Origin: CAVVGB01 sp963747715 | GTDB lineage: Bacteria; Actinomycetota; Thermoleophilia; Gaiellales; Gaiellaceae | Direction of reading: 5' to 3' | DNA length: 64,000 bases | Assembly (NCBI GenBank): GCA_963747715.1 | Contig: CAVVGB010000003.1 | Span: 186,001 to 250,000, forward strand | Program-made: the position numbers and the translations under genes | Notes under the pieces: generated by a model | Seen by the model: the letters and a program-made list of their open reading frames with translations, nothing else | Told to the model about the DNA's origin: nothing | Databases searched by the model: none | Part shown: positions 1 through 7,913 of the stretch, in pieces | Numbering within the stretch: the first letter of the stretch is position 1 | Layout of the letters: each line of letters starts with the position of its first letter

Positions 1-292
1 CACCGATCAGAAGAAGGCGCCGGCGGCCGATGCGGTCGCCGAGCGTCCCCATCGTGATGAGCGCGCCCGCCACCATGAAGCCGTAGATGTCCGCGATCCA
101 CAGCAGTTGGACGCTGCTCGGCTCGAGGTCGGCACTCAGACGCGGAATAGCGAGATGCAGGACCGTGAGGTCCATCGAGTAGACCACGCAGGCGAGCGCG
201 AGCACGGCCAGGCCGATCCATTCACGTCTCCCGGCACGCGGGGGTGCAGCGGTCGTCACGGTGCTTTGACCGCCGTCGGCGGTGAAACTCAT
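1..292 (-). CDS. MFS drug-type exporter, N-terminal part (runs off window)
   Basis: The first about 97 residues of a major facilitator superfamily transporter are present; the gene continues beyond base 1. It starts with ATG at 292, overlapping the TGA of the upstream hydrolase gene (ATGA). After a short cytoplasmic leader come a first membrane helix (residues about 26-44, ending near a Tyr-Ser-Met-Asp-Leu-Thr-Val motif) and a second (about 66-84). The loop motif GTLGDRIGRRR matches the MFS motif A between helices 2 and 3. The Asp-Leu-Thr-Val-Leu pattern in helix 1 is typical of the 14-helix DHA2 (EmrB/QacA, SmvA-like) branch, so drug:proton antiport is likely. The substrate cannot be told from this fragment. 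Confidence 0.85.
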   Translation of the reverse strand, partial: MSFTADGGQSTVTTAAPPRAGRREWIGLAVLALACVVYSMDLTVLHLAIPRLSADLEPSSVQLLWIADIYGFMVAGALITMGTLGDRIGRRRLLLIG

Positions 293-926
293 CGCGCGAT
301 CCGCGGAAGCCAGGCTCGGACGGCGGCCGCGACAGCGTCGAGGTCGGCCTTCAGCCCGTGGTCGCCGGGCACCTTCACGACCGTGCGATTACGTCCCGGC
401 GGCGGCATGCCGAACGGGTCACGCTCACCTTGCACGACGAGCGTCGGAACCTTCACTGACTCGAGCTCCTCGATTCGGCTCGCCTTGGGGTCGCCGCCAC
501 GGCCGGGTGCATGCAAGGGGAACGCGAGGCAGAGCACGGCCACGGCGCCGGTCTCCGCGGCCGTCCGGCACGCAACGCGGGCACCAAGTGAGCGGCCGCC
601 TGCGATCAGCGGCAAGCCCGCGAGCGCGCCTTCTCGAAGCTGCGCAACCGCAGCCTGTCCACGCGACGTCGAGCTGGCGGGCGGGAGCGGGGGAGCGCCG
701 CCCGGCCACCTTGTAGGGCTGCTCGAAGAGCGCGACGGTGACCTGCTCCTCCAAGCGCAACCTGTGTCGCCACGACGAGATCGCGCGCTTCCACTCCGCC
801 TCCGGCGCCGTGACCCAGCACGAGGGCGGCGCGCGCGTCCTCGGCGACGTGCACGTGCGCCTTTCCCGGCCCGTGAGGCGTTTCGATGTCGACCGTCTTC
901 ACGCGCGTGATGGTTACAGCTTCCAC
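289..926 (-). CDS. alpha/beta hydrolase of the KANL3/Tex30 type, two apparent frameshifts
   Basis: Read across three frames, this gives a protein of about 211 residues of the small KANL3/Tex30-like (dienelactone-hydrolase-like) alpha/beta hydrolase family. Visible are the early strand and oxyanion region LVLGHGAGGG, the nucleophile elbow GGRSLGAR (Gly-x-Ser-x-Gly), the acid strand VVQGERDPFG and the catalytic His in VPGDHGLK. Continuity requires removing one base near 750-754 and one near 653-657; each break is an extra base. The start is GTG at 926, directly after the dinB stop, and the 3' end overlaps the MFS start by 4 bases. The substrate is unknown. The gene is either a sequencing casualty or a recent pseudogene; conserved residues on both sides of the breaks favour the former. 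Confidence 0.7.
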
Positions 927-2122
927 TCAGTCGGGGAGCAGCGGCACGATCAGACCCTCGTCGCGCCCCACCAGAACGGCCCTGGTGATCGCCTTGCGGC
1001 CGAAGCGCTTCCGAATCTCGTCGAGCGCGAGGTCGAGCGCGTTGCTGCTGTAGCGGTCGACCGGCAACGTGAGCTGCACCGCGCGACACGTATCGAGATT
1101 CGCGACCGAGATTCCGACGAGCGTGAGACCTTGCCGCTCGATCATCGGCGTCGCGGCGGCGAGAAGATCTCTCGCCGTCTCGAGCACGACCTGCGTCTGC
1201 GAGGTCGGGTGCGCGAAGTGTGTGCGAGCGCGTGGCGCGGGTGAAATCGTCGAACCGCAGTCGCAGGACGACGGTGCGGCCGATGCGGTCGGCGACGCGC
1301 ATCCGCTCCGTCACGCGGTCGACGAGCCCGAGAAGAACGGTGTCGATCGCATCCACCGAGCGCGGCTTGCGGCCGAGCGCTCGCTGCGAGCCGATCGATC
1401 CGCGGCGGCGGCGCGGCTTGACCGGCCGGGGATCGCGATTGTGCGCGAGCGCGTGCAGGTGACGGCCGGAGGCCCGGCCGAGCAGCCCGACGAGCGCCGA
1501 CTCGGGGAGCTGCGCGACGTGGCCGACGCTTCGGATGCCGCGCGCGCGGAGCTTCGTGGCCGTCGCGGGACCGACGCCCCACAGCCGTTCGACCGGAAGC
1601 GGATGGAGGAACGCGAGCTCGCCGTCCGGCGGAACGACGAGCAGGCCGTCGGGCTTCGCCACGCCGCTTGCCACCTTGGCGAGGAACTTGGTGCGCGCGA
1701 CCCCGACCGTGATCGGAAGGCCCACCTCTTCGCGTACGCGGCGTCGTAGCCGGGCTGCGATCTGCGCCGGCGTCCCGGCGATCCGCCTCATGCCCTTGAC
1801 GTCGATGAACGCCTCGTCGATCGACAGGCCCTCGACGGCCGGAGACATGTCCTCGAAGACCCGGTACACGGCCTTGCTCGCTTCGCTGTACGCGGAGAAG
1901 CGGGGCGGCACGACGATCGCGCCGGGGCAGAGGCGACCGCGCCCGCCTCCCGCCCATGGCCGTCTCGACGCCGTGCGCCTTCGCCTCGTAGCTCGCGGCC
2001 AGCACGACTCCTCCGCCGACGATGACCGGCCTGCCCTTGAGGCGAAGATCGTCCCGCTGCTCGACCGAGGCGTAGAACGCATCCAGGTCGGCGTGGAGGA
2101 TCGTCGCCTCGCCCACGAACAT
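927..2122 (-). CDS. dinB: DNA polymerase IV (Y family), two apparent frameshifts
   Basis: This is a translesion DNA polymerase of the Y family, about 398 residues after correction, the normal size. The N-terminus (ATG at 2122) carries the palm motif HADLDAFYASVEQRD, with Asp12 and Asp14 as metal ligands. The second acidic motif LSIDEAFIDV and the helix-hairpin-helix region LWGVGPATATKL follow, then a little-finger domain ending in SNALDLALDEIRKRFG. The frame breaks near 1931-1938 and again near 1211-1217; in both cases one base is surplus. The gene is divergent from the ArsR operon, with only about 60 bases between starts. The hydrolase and MFS genes follow with no gap, so the three are probably cotranscribed. 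No LexA-type box was recognised. Confidence 0.9.
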
Positions 2123-2144
2123 ATGTTCGCAGAAGGTCCTCGGC

Positions 2145-2172
2145 TTGACATATACCGATATAGGAATATATG
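2145..2172 (+). promoter_or_regulatory. promoter with palindromic operator for the ArsR/SRPBCC operon
   Basis: A TTGACA hexamer (2145-2150) and a TATATG hexamer (2167-2172) are separated by 16 bases, giving a good housekeeping promoter. The segment 2149-2172 is an imperfect palindrome whose outer arms CATATA and TATATG match perfectly, with an inner CC-GATATA-GG core. This is the AT-rich dyad form usual for ArsR-family operators, and it covers the -10 element, so the downstream repressor probably shuts off its own operon. With ATG at 2183, transcription would begin about 4 bases before the start codon, so the message should be nearly leaderless. The dyad also lies between the divergent ArsR and dinB starts. 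Confidence 0.7.
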
Positions 2173-2182
2173 GTCGCTCCAC

Positions 2183-2536
2183 ATGGCACGAGCAGCGACC
2201 ACAACAGACGCGTTCAACGCGGTTGCAGAGCCCCGGCGACGTCAGATCCTCGACGTGCTCGCCGGCGGGGAGCGGCCCGTCAACGAGCTTGCGTCCACGC
2301 TCCGGGTCGCTCAGCCCCTGGTCTCCAAGCACCTGCGGGTCCTGCGGGAGGTAGGGGTCGTGGCCGTGCGCGAGGACGGGCGCCGGCGCCTGTACCGGTT
2401 GAACGGCCCGGCGCTCAAGCCCATCCACGACTGGGTCAAGAACTACGAGCGCTCCTGGTCGGAGCGGTTCGAGCGGCTCGATGCCGTGCTGGAAGAGCTC
2501 AAGGAGAAGGAGGAAGGAGATGAAGATGGCAAGTAG
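2183..2536 (+). CDS. ArsR-family winged-helix repressor
   Basis: This is a 117-residue winged-helix DNA-binding protein. The segment AEPRRRQILDVLAGGERPVN begins the ArsR helix-turn-helix, followed by the recognition helix VAQPLVSKHLRVLREVG and the wing VREDGRRRLYRLN. It has no Cys pairs for metal sensing, which fits the subgroup that travels with SRPBCC (AHSA1) proteins rather than metal sensors. The ATG at 2183 lies just downstream of the palindromic promoter and has no Shine-Dalgarno sequence. The 3' end overlaps the next gene by 17 bases and contains that gene's purine-rich ribosome binding site. It most likely autoregulates this two-gene operon. Confidence 0.9.
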   Translation: MARAATTTDAFNAVAEPRRRQILDVLAGGERPVNELASTLRVAQPLVSKHLRVLREVGVVAVREDGRRRLYRLNGPALKPIHDWVKNYERSWSERFERLDAVLEELKEKEEGDEDGK

Positions 2537-3005
2537 CGGGACGGCGACGGTGACGCTGCCCACCGACGAGCAGATCCTCATCAGGCGCGAGTTCGATGCG
2601 CCCAAGCACCTGGTCTACAAGGCCTGGACGACGCCCGAGCTGGTCAAGCGCTGGTGGCACGCGAACCGTGGCGAGGTAACGGTCGCTGAGATCGACCTCC
2701 GCGTCGGCGGGAAGTGGCGGTCCGTGCTGGCCGGGGACGGCTTCGAGGTCGCCTTTCACGGCGAGTACCTCGAACTCGTCCCGAACGAGCGGATCGTCTC
2801 GACCGAGGTCTACGAAGGTGCACCCGATGCGGAAACGGTGAACACCCTCACGCTCGAGGAAGCGGACGGACGCACGATCCTCGAGATCCTCGTGCAGCAC
2901 TCGAGCAAGGAAAGTCGCGACGCGCAGATCGAGTCCGGAATGGAAGCCGGGCTGCAGGATGCGCTCACCCTCCTCGAGCAGGTCGCGATCTCGCTTCGCA
3001 GGTAG
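2520..3005 (+). CDS. SRPBCC (AHSA1-like) domain protein
   Basis: This 161-residue protein has the AHSA1/SRPBCC helix-grip fold. It opens with the family signature RREFDAPKHLVYKAWTTPEL, followed by VKRWWHANRGE, a DLRVGGKWR strand, and the late Ser-Gly-Met-Glu-x-Gly helix typical of the family. Such proteins bind hydrophobic ligands in a central cavity and are often cotranscribed with an ArsR regulator, as here. The ATG at 2520 is preceded by a long AAGGAGAAGGAGGAAGGAG purine run, a strong ribosome binding site lying inside the arsR gene. The physiological ligand is unknown. Confidence 0.88.
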   Translation: MKMASSGTATVTLPTDEQILIRREFDAPKHLVYKAWTTPELVKRWWHANRGEVTVAEIDLRVGGKWRSVLAGDGFEVAFHGEYLELVPNERIVSTEVYEGAPDAETVNTLTLEEADGRTILEILVQHSSKESRDAQIESGMEAGLQDALTLLEQVAISLRR

Positions 3006-3758
3006 CTAGGAAGAACGGGCGCGCTCGAGCGCTTCCTTCGCCTCCTCGAGGCGGGCTGACAGCTTCTCGAGCGCGGCCTCTTCCTTCTCGGCCGCAGTTC
3101 TCGCAGCCTTGGCGGCGTGCTCGGCGCGCTCCAACTCGCCGGCCGCACGGCGGGAGCTCTCCTCTCGTTCGCGCAGCTCGGCGCGCAACTCGTCCACCTT
3201 CTTCTTGGCCTGCTCGACAGCGGCTTTGCGTTCGCTCCCTTTGCCCTTCTTTCTCGTCGGCGGCACTGCCGTCATCGGGCCGAAGCCGGCCGGGTCGAGA
3301 TCCGCTTCCAACCGGCCTTGCTCGACGAGCTTTGCACCTTCCTCGTTGCCGGCAACCGCGGTGAGGGTGCCGCGCACGCGTTCCATCGTCGCCTCGGTGG
3401 TCGGGTGTCCTGCCTCATGGAGGAGCTCCTGTGCTCTTTTGACGAGCGCGCCGACGACGTCACGCTGCCGGTCGACCGACGCTCGTAACTCTTCGGCATC
3501 GCCGCCGCGCATGAGGCCGGCTTGCGCATTCCGCAGGCGCTCCGCCGACGTCGCGAGCGAGCGCACCTGCATCCGCTCCTTCCGCGCGAGCTGGTTCACC
3601 GCCCACGCCGAGATGGACGGCTTGCGCAGCGTCTTCACCCGCTCGGCGCCTTCTCGCTTGCCCTCCTTCTTGAGCGCCGCGGCGAGCTCGTTCCGCGCCG
3701 CTGTGAAGTCCTCGAGGGGAAGCGCGTAAAGCCGATCGATGTCGTCGTCGAGGGCCAC
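3006..3758 (-). CDS. coiled-coil protein of unknown function
   Basis: A 250-residue basic and acidic protein starting with GTG at 3758. The N-terminal third contains the pattern TLRKPSISAWAVNQLARKER, recognisable from conserved hypothetical proteins of actinobacteria. The middle (about 100-150) is a helical segment, and from about residue 165 to the end it is a heptad-rich coiled coil (repeated Glu, Arg, Ala, Lys). No catalytic motif, signal peptide or membrane helix is seen. It converges on the SRPBCC gene with no gap (3005/3006). Function unknown. Confidence 0.75.
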   Translation of the reverse strand: MALDDDIDRLYALPLEDFTAARNELAAALKKEGKREGAERVKTLRKPSISAWAVNQLARKERMQVRSLATSAERLRNAQAGLMRGGDAEELRASVDRQRDVVGALVKRAQELLHEAGHPTTEATMERVRGTLTAVAGNEEGAKLVEQGRLEADLDPAGFGPMTAVPPTRKKGKGSERKAAVEQAKKKVDELRAELREREESSRRAAGELERAEHAAKAARTAAEKEEAALEKLSARLEEAKEALERARSS

Positions 3759-3804
3759 GCGGGAGTTCTAACCTGCCGAGTCACTCGACGGGAGGAGAGC
3801 CGCC

Positions 3805-4143
3805 GTGCACAAGGTCATTCGGGAAGGTGAGATCGGGCGAAGCCCCGGAGGAACGCTGGCCTTCGAGGGTGAGCCGCACGGGTCGGGCGTCTCGTTCTTC
3901 CTCGTCTACAACGAGCCCGGCGCCGGGCCGGACCTGCACCGCCACCCCTACTCGGAGACCTGGATCGTCCGCTCGGGCGCGGCACGCTTCACCGCGGACG
4001 GCGAGGACATCGACGCTGGCCCCGGCGACATCCTCGTCGTCGGGCCGAACACGCCCCACAAGTTCAAGAACGCGGGCAGCGAGCGGCTCGACATCGTCTG
4101 TATCCACGCCTCTCCGCGGATGATCCAGGAAGAGCTCGAGTAG
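3805..4143 (+). CDS. small cupin-domain protein
   Basis: A 112-residue single-domain cupin. The first metal-binding motif is seen as PDLHRHPYSETWIVRSG (His, His, Glu spacing) and the second as PNTPHKFKNAG (His). Such small cupins are metal-dependent isomerases, dioxygenases or sugar-binding proteins; the substrate is not evident here. It starts with GTG at 3805, 7 bases after a GGAGGAG ribosome binding site, divergent from the coiled-coil gene by 46 bases. It appears to be transcribed with the gene that follows after 44 bases. Confidence 0.85.
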   Translation: MHKVIREGEIGRSPGGTLAFEGEPHGSGVSFFLVYNEPGAGPDLHRHPYSETWIVRSGAARFTADGEDIDAGPGDILVVGPNTPHKFKNAGSERLDIVCIHASPRMIQEELE

Positions 4144-4187
4144 CCCGGCACACGTTTGGCGACGGGCACCTGGGGCAGGACTCCGCA

Positions 4188-4664
4188 GTGCCGCGCGCGC
4201 TCGAGATCTATCTGACCGATCACTTCGCCGGAGCCACCTTCGGGGTGGAGCTCGTACGCCGTTGCCGCTCCAAGAACGAGGGCACGAAGTTCGCGGCGCC
4301 GCTCGGAGACCTAGTCCGCCAGATCGAGGCCGATCGCAGCATGCTGCTCAAGCTTCTGAGACGCCTGGACGCCGCGCCTTCTCTATTCAAGACATCGCTC
4401 GGGTGGAGCCTGGAAAAGGTGCGACGGCTCAAGCCGAACGGCCGCCCGTTCGCCTACACCCCGCTGAGCCGTGTCGCGGAGCTCGAGATACTCGAGACCG
4501 GAATCGCCGGCAAGCGCGCGCTGTGGGCCGCGCTCGACGCTCTGTATCCGGACGACCCACGGTTCGCGTCCTTCGACTTCGCCGCGCTCACGAAACGCGC
4601 TGAAGAGCAGATCGAGACGGTGGAGCGTCTCAGGCTCGAGGCGGCCAGAGTCGCGTTCGGCTAG
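4188..4664 (+). CDS. all-helical hypothetical protein (158 aa)
   Basis: An open frame of 158 residues with GTG at 4188 and coding-type codon use. The sequence looks entirely alpha-helical, with hydrophobic heptads in EIYLTDHFAGATFGVELVRR and DRSMLLKLLRRLDA and a C-terminal TKRAEEQIETVERLRLE helix. This resembles a four-helix (ferritin-like) bundle but lacks paired Glu-x-x-His iron ligands. I recognise no named family. It follows the cupin gene on the same strand. Confidence 0.65.
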   Translation: MPRALEIYLTDHFAGATFGVELVRRCRSKNEGTKFAAPLGDLVRQIEADRSMLLKLLRRLDAAPSLFKTSLGWSLEKVRRLKPNGRPFAYTPLSRVAELEILETGIAGKRALWAALDALYPDDPRFASFDFAALTKRAEEQIETVERLRLEAARVAFG

Positions 4665-4821
4665 CGAACCTGGTCGAGACTCCAGAGCAGGACGTCTTGC
4701 TGCCGGATCGGATCCGCGAAGAAATCCAGGAGCACAGTCTCTGTTCTGTCGCCCGGGCTCACCGTCAAACGCCCGCTTTCGCGCTATCACCCCGGGTCGG
4801 CCACCTGCCGATAAAGATCGC

Positions 4822-5076
4822 ATGCGGGTGCGCTTGAACGACCCCTCCCTGGTTCCCGACCTCCTGGGCTTTCTCGAACGCGGCGGCCTCATGGCAACGG
4901 CCGAGGCCGACGGCACCGTCAGCGTCTACGTCCCGCACGCCCTCAACGACCCCCGCGACCACGCCGCCGACCGTCTCCGGATCGTGGGCGAGGTCAGGGG
5001 CTGGCTCTCGGGTCACCGCGGCGCGCGCGCCGACTTCCTGCAGGGCGAGCCCCCCCTGCTCGGCGTCTCCCCCTAG
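4822..5076 (+). CDS. small hypothetical protein (84 aa)
   Basis: An 84-residue protein from ATG at 4822. It has a beta/alpha pattern: a VRLNDPSLVPDLLGFLERGG helix-turn, a VSVYVP strand, and a helix containing RLRIVGEVRGWL. Codon use fits its neighbours and the next gene converges only 6 bases downstream. The 157 bases before it (4665-4821) hold no gene that I can recognise. Function unknown. Confidence 0.6.
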   Translation: MRVRLNDPSLVPDLLGFLERGGLMATAEADGTVSVYVPHALNDPRDHAADRLRIVGEVRGWLSGHRGARADFLQGEPPLLGVSP

Positions 5077-5082
5077 TCCTAG

Positions 5083-5850
5083 CTACTCAGGGGTGACGTA
5101 GGCGGCGGTGATGCCGCCGTCGACGAGGAACGTGGCTCCGTTGACGTACGACGCCTCGTCGCTTGCCAGGAAGAGCGCGCCATAAGCGATCTCGCGCGCC
5201 TGCGCGAGGCGCCCCATCGGCACGTGGACGAGCCGGCGCTCGAGTGCGCCCGGCGTTTCGTCGAAGAGGCGCATGAGGAGAGGCGTCTCCACCGGGCCCG
5301 GGCAAAGCGCGTTGACGCGAACGCCGCGCCGTGCGAACTCGACGGAGAGCTCGCGCGTCATTGCAAGAACCGCGCCCTTCGAGGCGGTGTACGAGATCTG
5401 TGACGTCGCCGCGCCGACGATCGCGACGAACGACGCGACGTTGATGACGGACCCGCCGCCGCGCTCCAGCAGATGAGGGATGCCGTACTTGCAACAGAGG
5501 AAGACGCCCTTCGTGTTGACGTCCTGAACGCGCTGCCAGGCGTCCGGCTCCGTGTCGACGACCGACGCGTCGTCGGCCGGCATGATCCCGGCGTTGTTGT
5601 AGAGCACGTCGATGCCGCCGTAGCGCTCGGCCGTCGCGCCGTACATGTCCTGAACGCTCTGCGGATCCGCGACGTCGACCTTCTGGAAGAAGGCGTCCTT
5701 GCACTCCGACGCGGTCTGCTCGCCTTCCTTCTGGGCCATGTCGGCGATACAGAGCTTGGCTCCTTCCTCCGAGAAGAGGAGTGCAGCCTCGCGGCCGATC
5801 CCGCTTCCGGAACCGGTGATGACAACGACCTTGCCGTCGAGCCTGTTCAT
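5083..5850 (-). CDS. SDR-family oxidoreductase
   Basis: A classical short-chain dehydrogenase/reductase of 255 residues. Visible are the nucleotide-binding GSGSGIG motif (about residues 13-19), NNAG (about 86-89), the catalytic Ser region, the active-site YTASKG (Tyr-x-x-x-Lys) and the PGPVETPL segment after it. The Asp in CIADMAQ at the end of strand 2 suggests NAD(H) rather than NADP(H). It starts at ATG 5850, whose final A is shared with the aldehyde dehydrogenase stop, and is the last gene of the Puu-like operon. Its substrate may be an intermediate of that pathway; this is inferred only from position. Confidence 0.9.
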   Translation of the reverse strand: MNRLDGKVVVITGSGSGIGREAALLFSEEGAKLCIADMAQKEGEQTASECKDAFFQKVDVADPQSVQDMYGATAERYGGIDVLYNNAGIMPADDASVVDTEPDAWQRVQDVNTKGVFLCCKYGIPHLLERGGGSVINVASFVAIVGAATSQISYTASKGAVLAMTRELSVEFARRGVRVNALCPGPVETPLLMRLFDETPGALERRLVHVPMGRLAQAREIAYGALFLASDEASYVNGATFLVDGGITAAYVTPE

Positions 5851-7203
5851 CAGTCGGTGGAGAAGTACACGTTCTTGACCTCCGAGTATCCCTCGAGCGC
5901 ATGCATGCCGAGCTCGCGCCCGAACCCCGACTGCTTGAAGCCTCCGAACGGGGTCGACACCCGCACGGAGCTGTTCGAGTTCACGGACAGCACTCCCGAC
6001 TCGACGGCGCGCGCGACGCGCAGCGCGCGTCCCCCGTCACGCGTCCAAATCGAGCCCGACAGTCCGTACGGCGTGTCGTTCGCGAGCTCGACGGCGTTGG
6101 CCTCCTCGTCGAACGGGATCACGGCCGCCACCGGACCGAAGACTTCCTCGCGCGCAACGCGGTCGTCGTTGGTCGCCTCCACGAGCGTGGGTGGGAACCA
6201 GAACCCCGGGCCGTCGGGCGCGTCTCCACGGAAGACGACGTTCCCGTCGACGTAGGACGCTACGCGTTCCCGCTGCTCGGCGGAGATGAGCGGCCCCATC
6301 TCCGTTTCCTCCAGCTTGGGGTCGCCGACCTTGACGCCGCGCGTCGCGTCGACGAGCAGCTCCAGGAAGCGGTCGTAGGCGCTGCGCTGGACGAAGATGC
6401 GCGAGCGCGCGCAGCAGTCCTGGCCTGCGTTGTCGAAGACGGCGTACGGCGCTGCGGCCGCCGCCTTCTCGAGATCGGCGTCGGCAAAGACCACGTTGGC
6501 CGACTTGCCCCCGAGCTCGAGCGTGACGCGCTTGATCGTCTCGGCGGCGCCTTTCATGACCTCGCGGCCGACCTCGGTCGAGCCGGTGAAGCCAATCTTG
6601 GCCACGTCCGGGTGCGCGACCAGCCGGGTGCCCGACGACCGAGCCCTTGCCGACGACGACGTTGATCACGCCCTCGGGAATCTCGGCCTCGAGCGCCAGC
6701 TCGCTCAGCCGCATCGCGGATAGGGGCGTGAGCTCGGCCGGCTTGAGAACGACGGTGTTGCCGCAGGCGAGGGCCGGCCCGAGCTTCCAGCTCGCGATGT
6801 TGAGCGGAAAGTTCCACGGCACGATCAGGCCGACGACGCCGAGCGGCTCCCGGAACGTCATGTCGATGCCGCCGGCGACAGGAATCGTCTCGCCGTGGTG
6901 CTTGTCGACGGCGCCGGCGTAGAAGTGGAAGACCTCGGCGACCATGCCGATCTCGGCGCGCGCGCCGGCGATCGGCTTGCCGACGTTGTCGGACTCGATC
7001 CGAGCGAGCTCCTCGCCGTGTTCCTCGACGAGGGTGGCGAGGCGCCGCAGGAGCCGCGCCCGTCCCGGCGGCGGTACGGCACGCCACGCCGGGAACGCCG
7101 CCTTGGCGCGCGCGACGGCTTCGTCGGCCTGCTCGACACCGGCCTGCTCGAGCTCGGCGATCGTCTCCTCCGTCGCAGGGTTGAGGACGGAAAGCGTTGT
7201 CAC
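5850..7203 (-). CDS. aldehyde dehydrogenase (PuuC-like context), one apparent frameshift
   Basis: An NAD(P)-dependent aldehyde dehydrogenase of about 450 residues once one surplus base in a CCC run at 6631-6633 is removed. Upstream of the break are PWNFPLN and GNTVVLKPAELTP; downstream are the cofactor motif GFTGSTEVG, the general base LELGGKSANVV (Glu) and the catalytic Cys in NAGQDCCARSR, then EEVFGPV and PFGGFKQSG. It starts at GTG 7203, overlapping the PuuD-like stop, and ends at the SDR start. In a gamma-glutamyl polyamine pathway it would oxidise gamma-glutamyl-aminobutyraldehyde; the substrate assignment is inferred from neighbours. Confidence 0.88.
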
Positions 7204-7913
7204 CGCTTCTCTGCGCGGTAGCGGCGCGCTTCCTCGACGAGCTGCTCGAAGAGACGAAAGTCCTCGCCTTCCTCCGGATGCCACAGAACGCCGAGCGCGA
7301 AGCGCTGCGACGGGTCCTCGAACGCCTCGATCGTCCCGTCTTCGGCATGCGCCGACTCGACGAGACCGTCACCGAGACGCCCGTAGCCCTGGTGATGGTG
7401 GCTCTTCACCGGAGCACGGTCGCCGAGCAGTTGTCCCAGCCGCGTGTCCGTCTTGACGTCGACGTCGTGGTCGGCGAAGACCCCCGGGGTGTGCTTGTGC
7501 TTCTCGTCGCCGACGACGTCGGGCAGATGCTGGACGAGGTCGCCGCCACGGGCGACGTTGAAGACCTGGCTGCCGCGGCACACGGCCAACACGGGCATGT
7601 CGCGCTCGAGCGCGGCCTGGAGAAGCGCGATCTCGGCGCGGTCCCGGTCGGGACGGATGCCGTTCGTCTCGGGGTGGGCGTCTGCGCCGTACAGGGCCGG
7701 GTCGAGGTCCGAGCCGCCGGAGAAGAGGAGCCCGTGGAGCGCGTCGAGGGTCTCCTCGATCGCCTCGTCGCTCGGGGGCACGAGCAGCGGCCGCCCTCCG
7801 GCGCGCTCGACCGCCTGCACGTACACCATCGGAATGAGCGCGGCCGGCGCGTCCCAGACGCCCCAGCGCGCTTGCTCCGCGTAAGACGTGATGCCGATGA
7901 CCGGACGACTCAT
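7200..7913 (-). CDS. puuD: gamma-glutamyl-GABA hydrolase-like class I glutamine amidotransferase
   Basis: A 237-residue class I glutamine-amidotransferase-fold hydrolase of the peptidase C26 / PuuD type. The nucleophile is the Cys in LAVCRGSQ. The HHQG segment and the C-terminal WHPEEGED supply the His and Glu of the triad, and GLLFSGGSDLDPALY is the family signature. PuuD cleaves gamma-glutamyl-GABA to glutamate and GABA. Its ATG (7913) overlaps the end of the glutamine-synthetase-like gene by 4 bases and its stop overlaps the aldehyde dehydrogenase start, so the genes are translationally coupled. The PuuD name rests on family plus context. Confidence 0.87.
   Translation of the reverse strand: MSRPVIGITSYAEQARWGVWDAPAALIPMVYVQAVERAGGRPLLVPPSDEAIEETLDALHGLLFSGGSDLDPALYGADAHPETNGIRPDRDRAEIALLQAALERDMPVLAVCRGSQVFNVARGGDLVQHLPDVVGDEKHKHTPGVFADHDVDVKTDTRLGQLLGDRAPVKSHHHQGYGRLGDGLVESAHAEDGTIEAFEDPSQRFALGVLWHPEEGEDFRLFEQLVEEARRYRAEKR

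Noticed and set aside
1142..2605. 487-codon minus-strand open frame spanning dinB and the ArsR gene
   Set aside because: Only the part at about 1940-2122 codes (dinB N-terminus); the rest is an out-of-frame continuation joined by the frame break and an antisense stretch.
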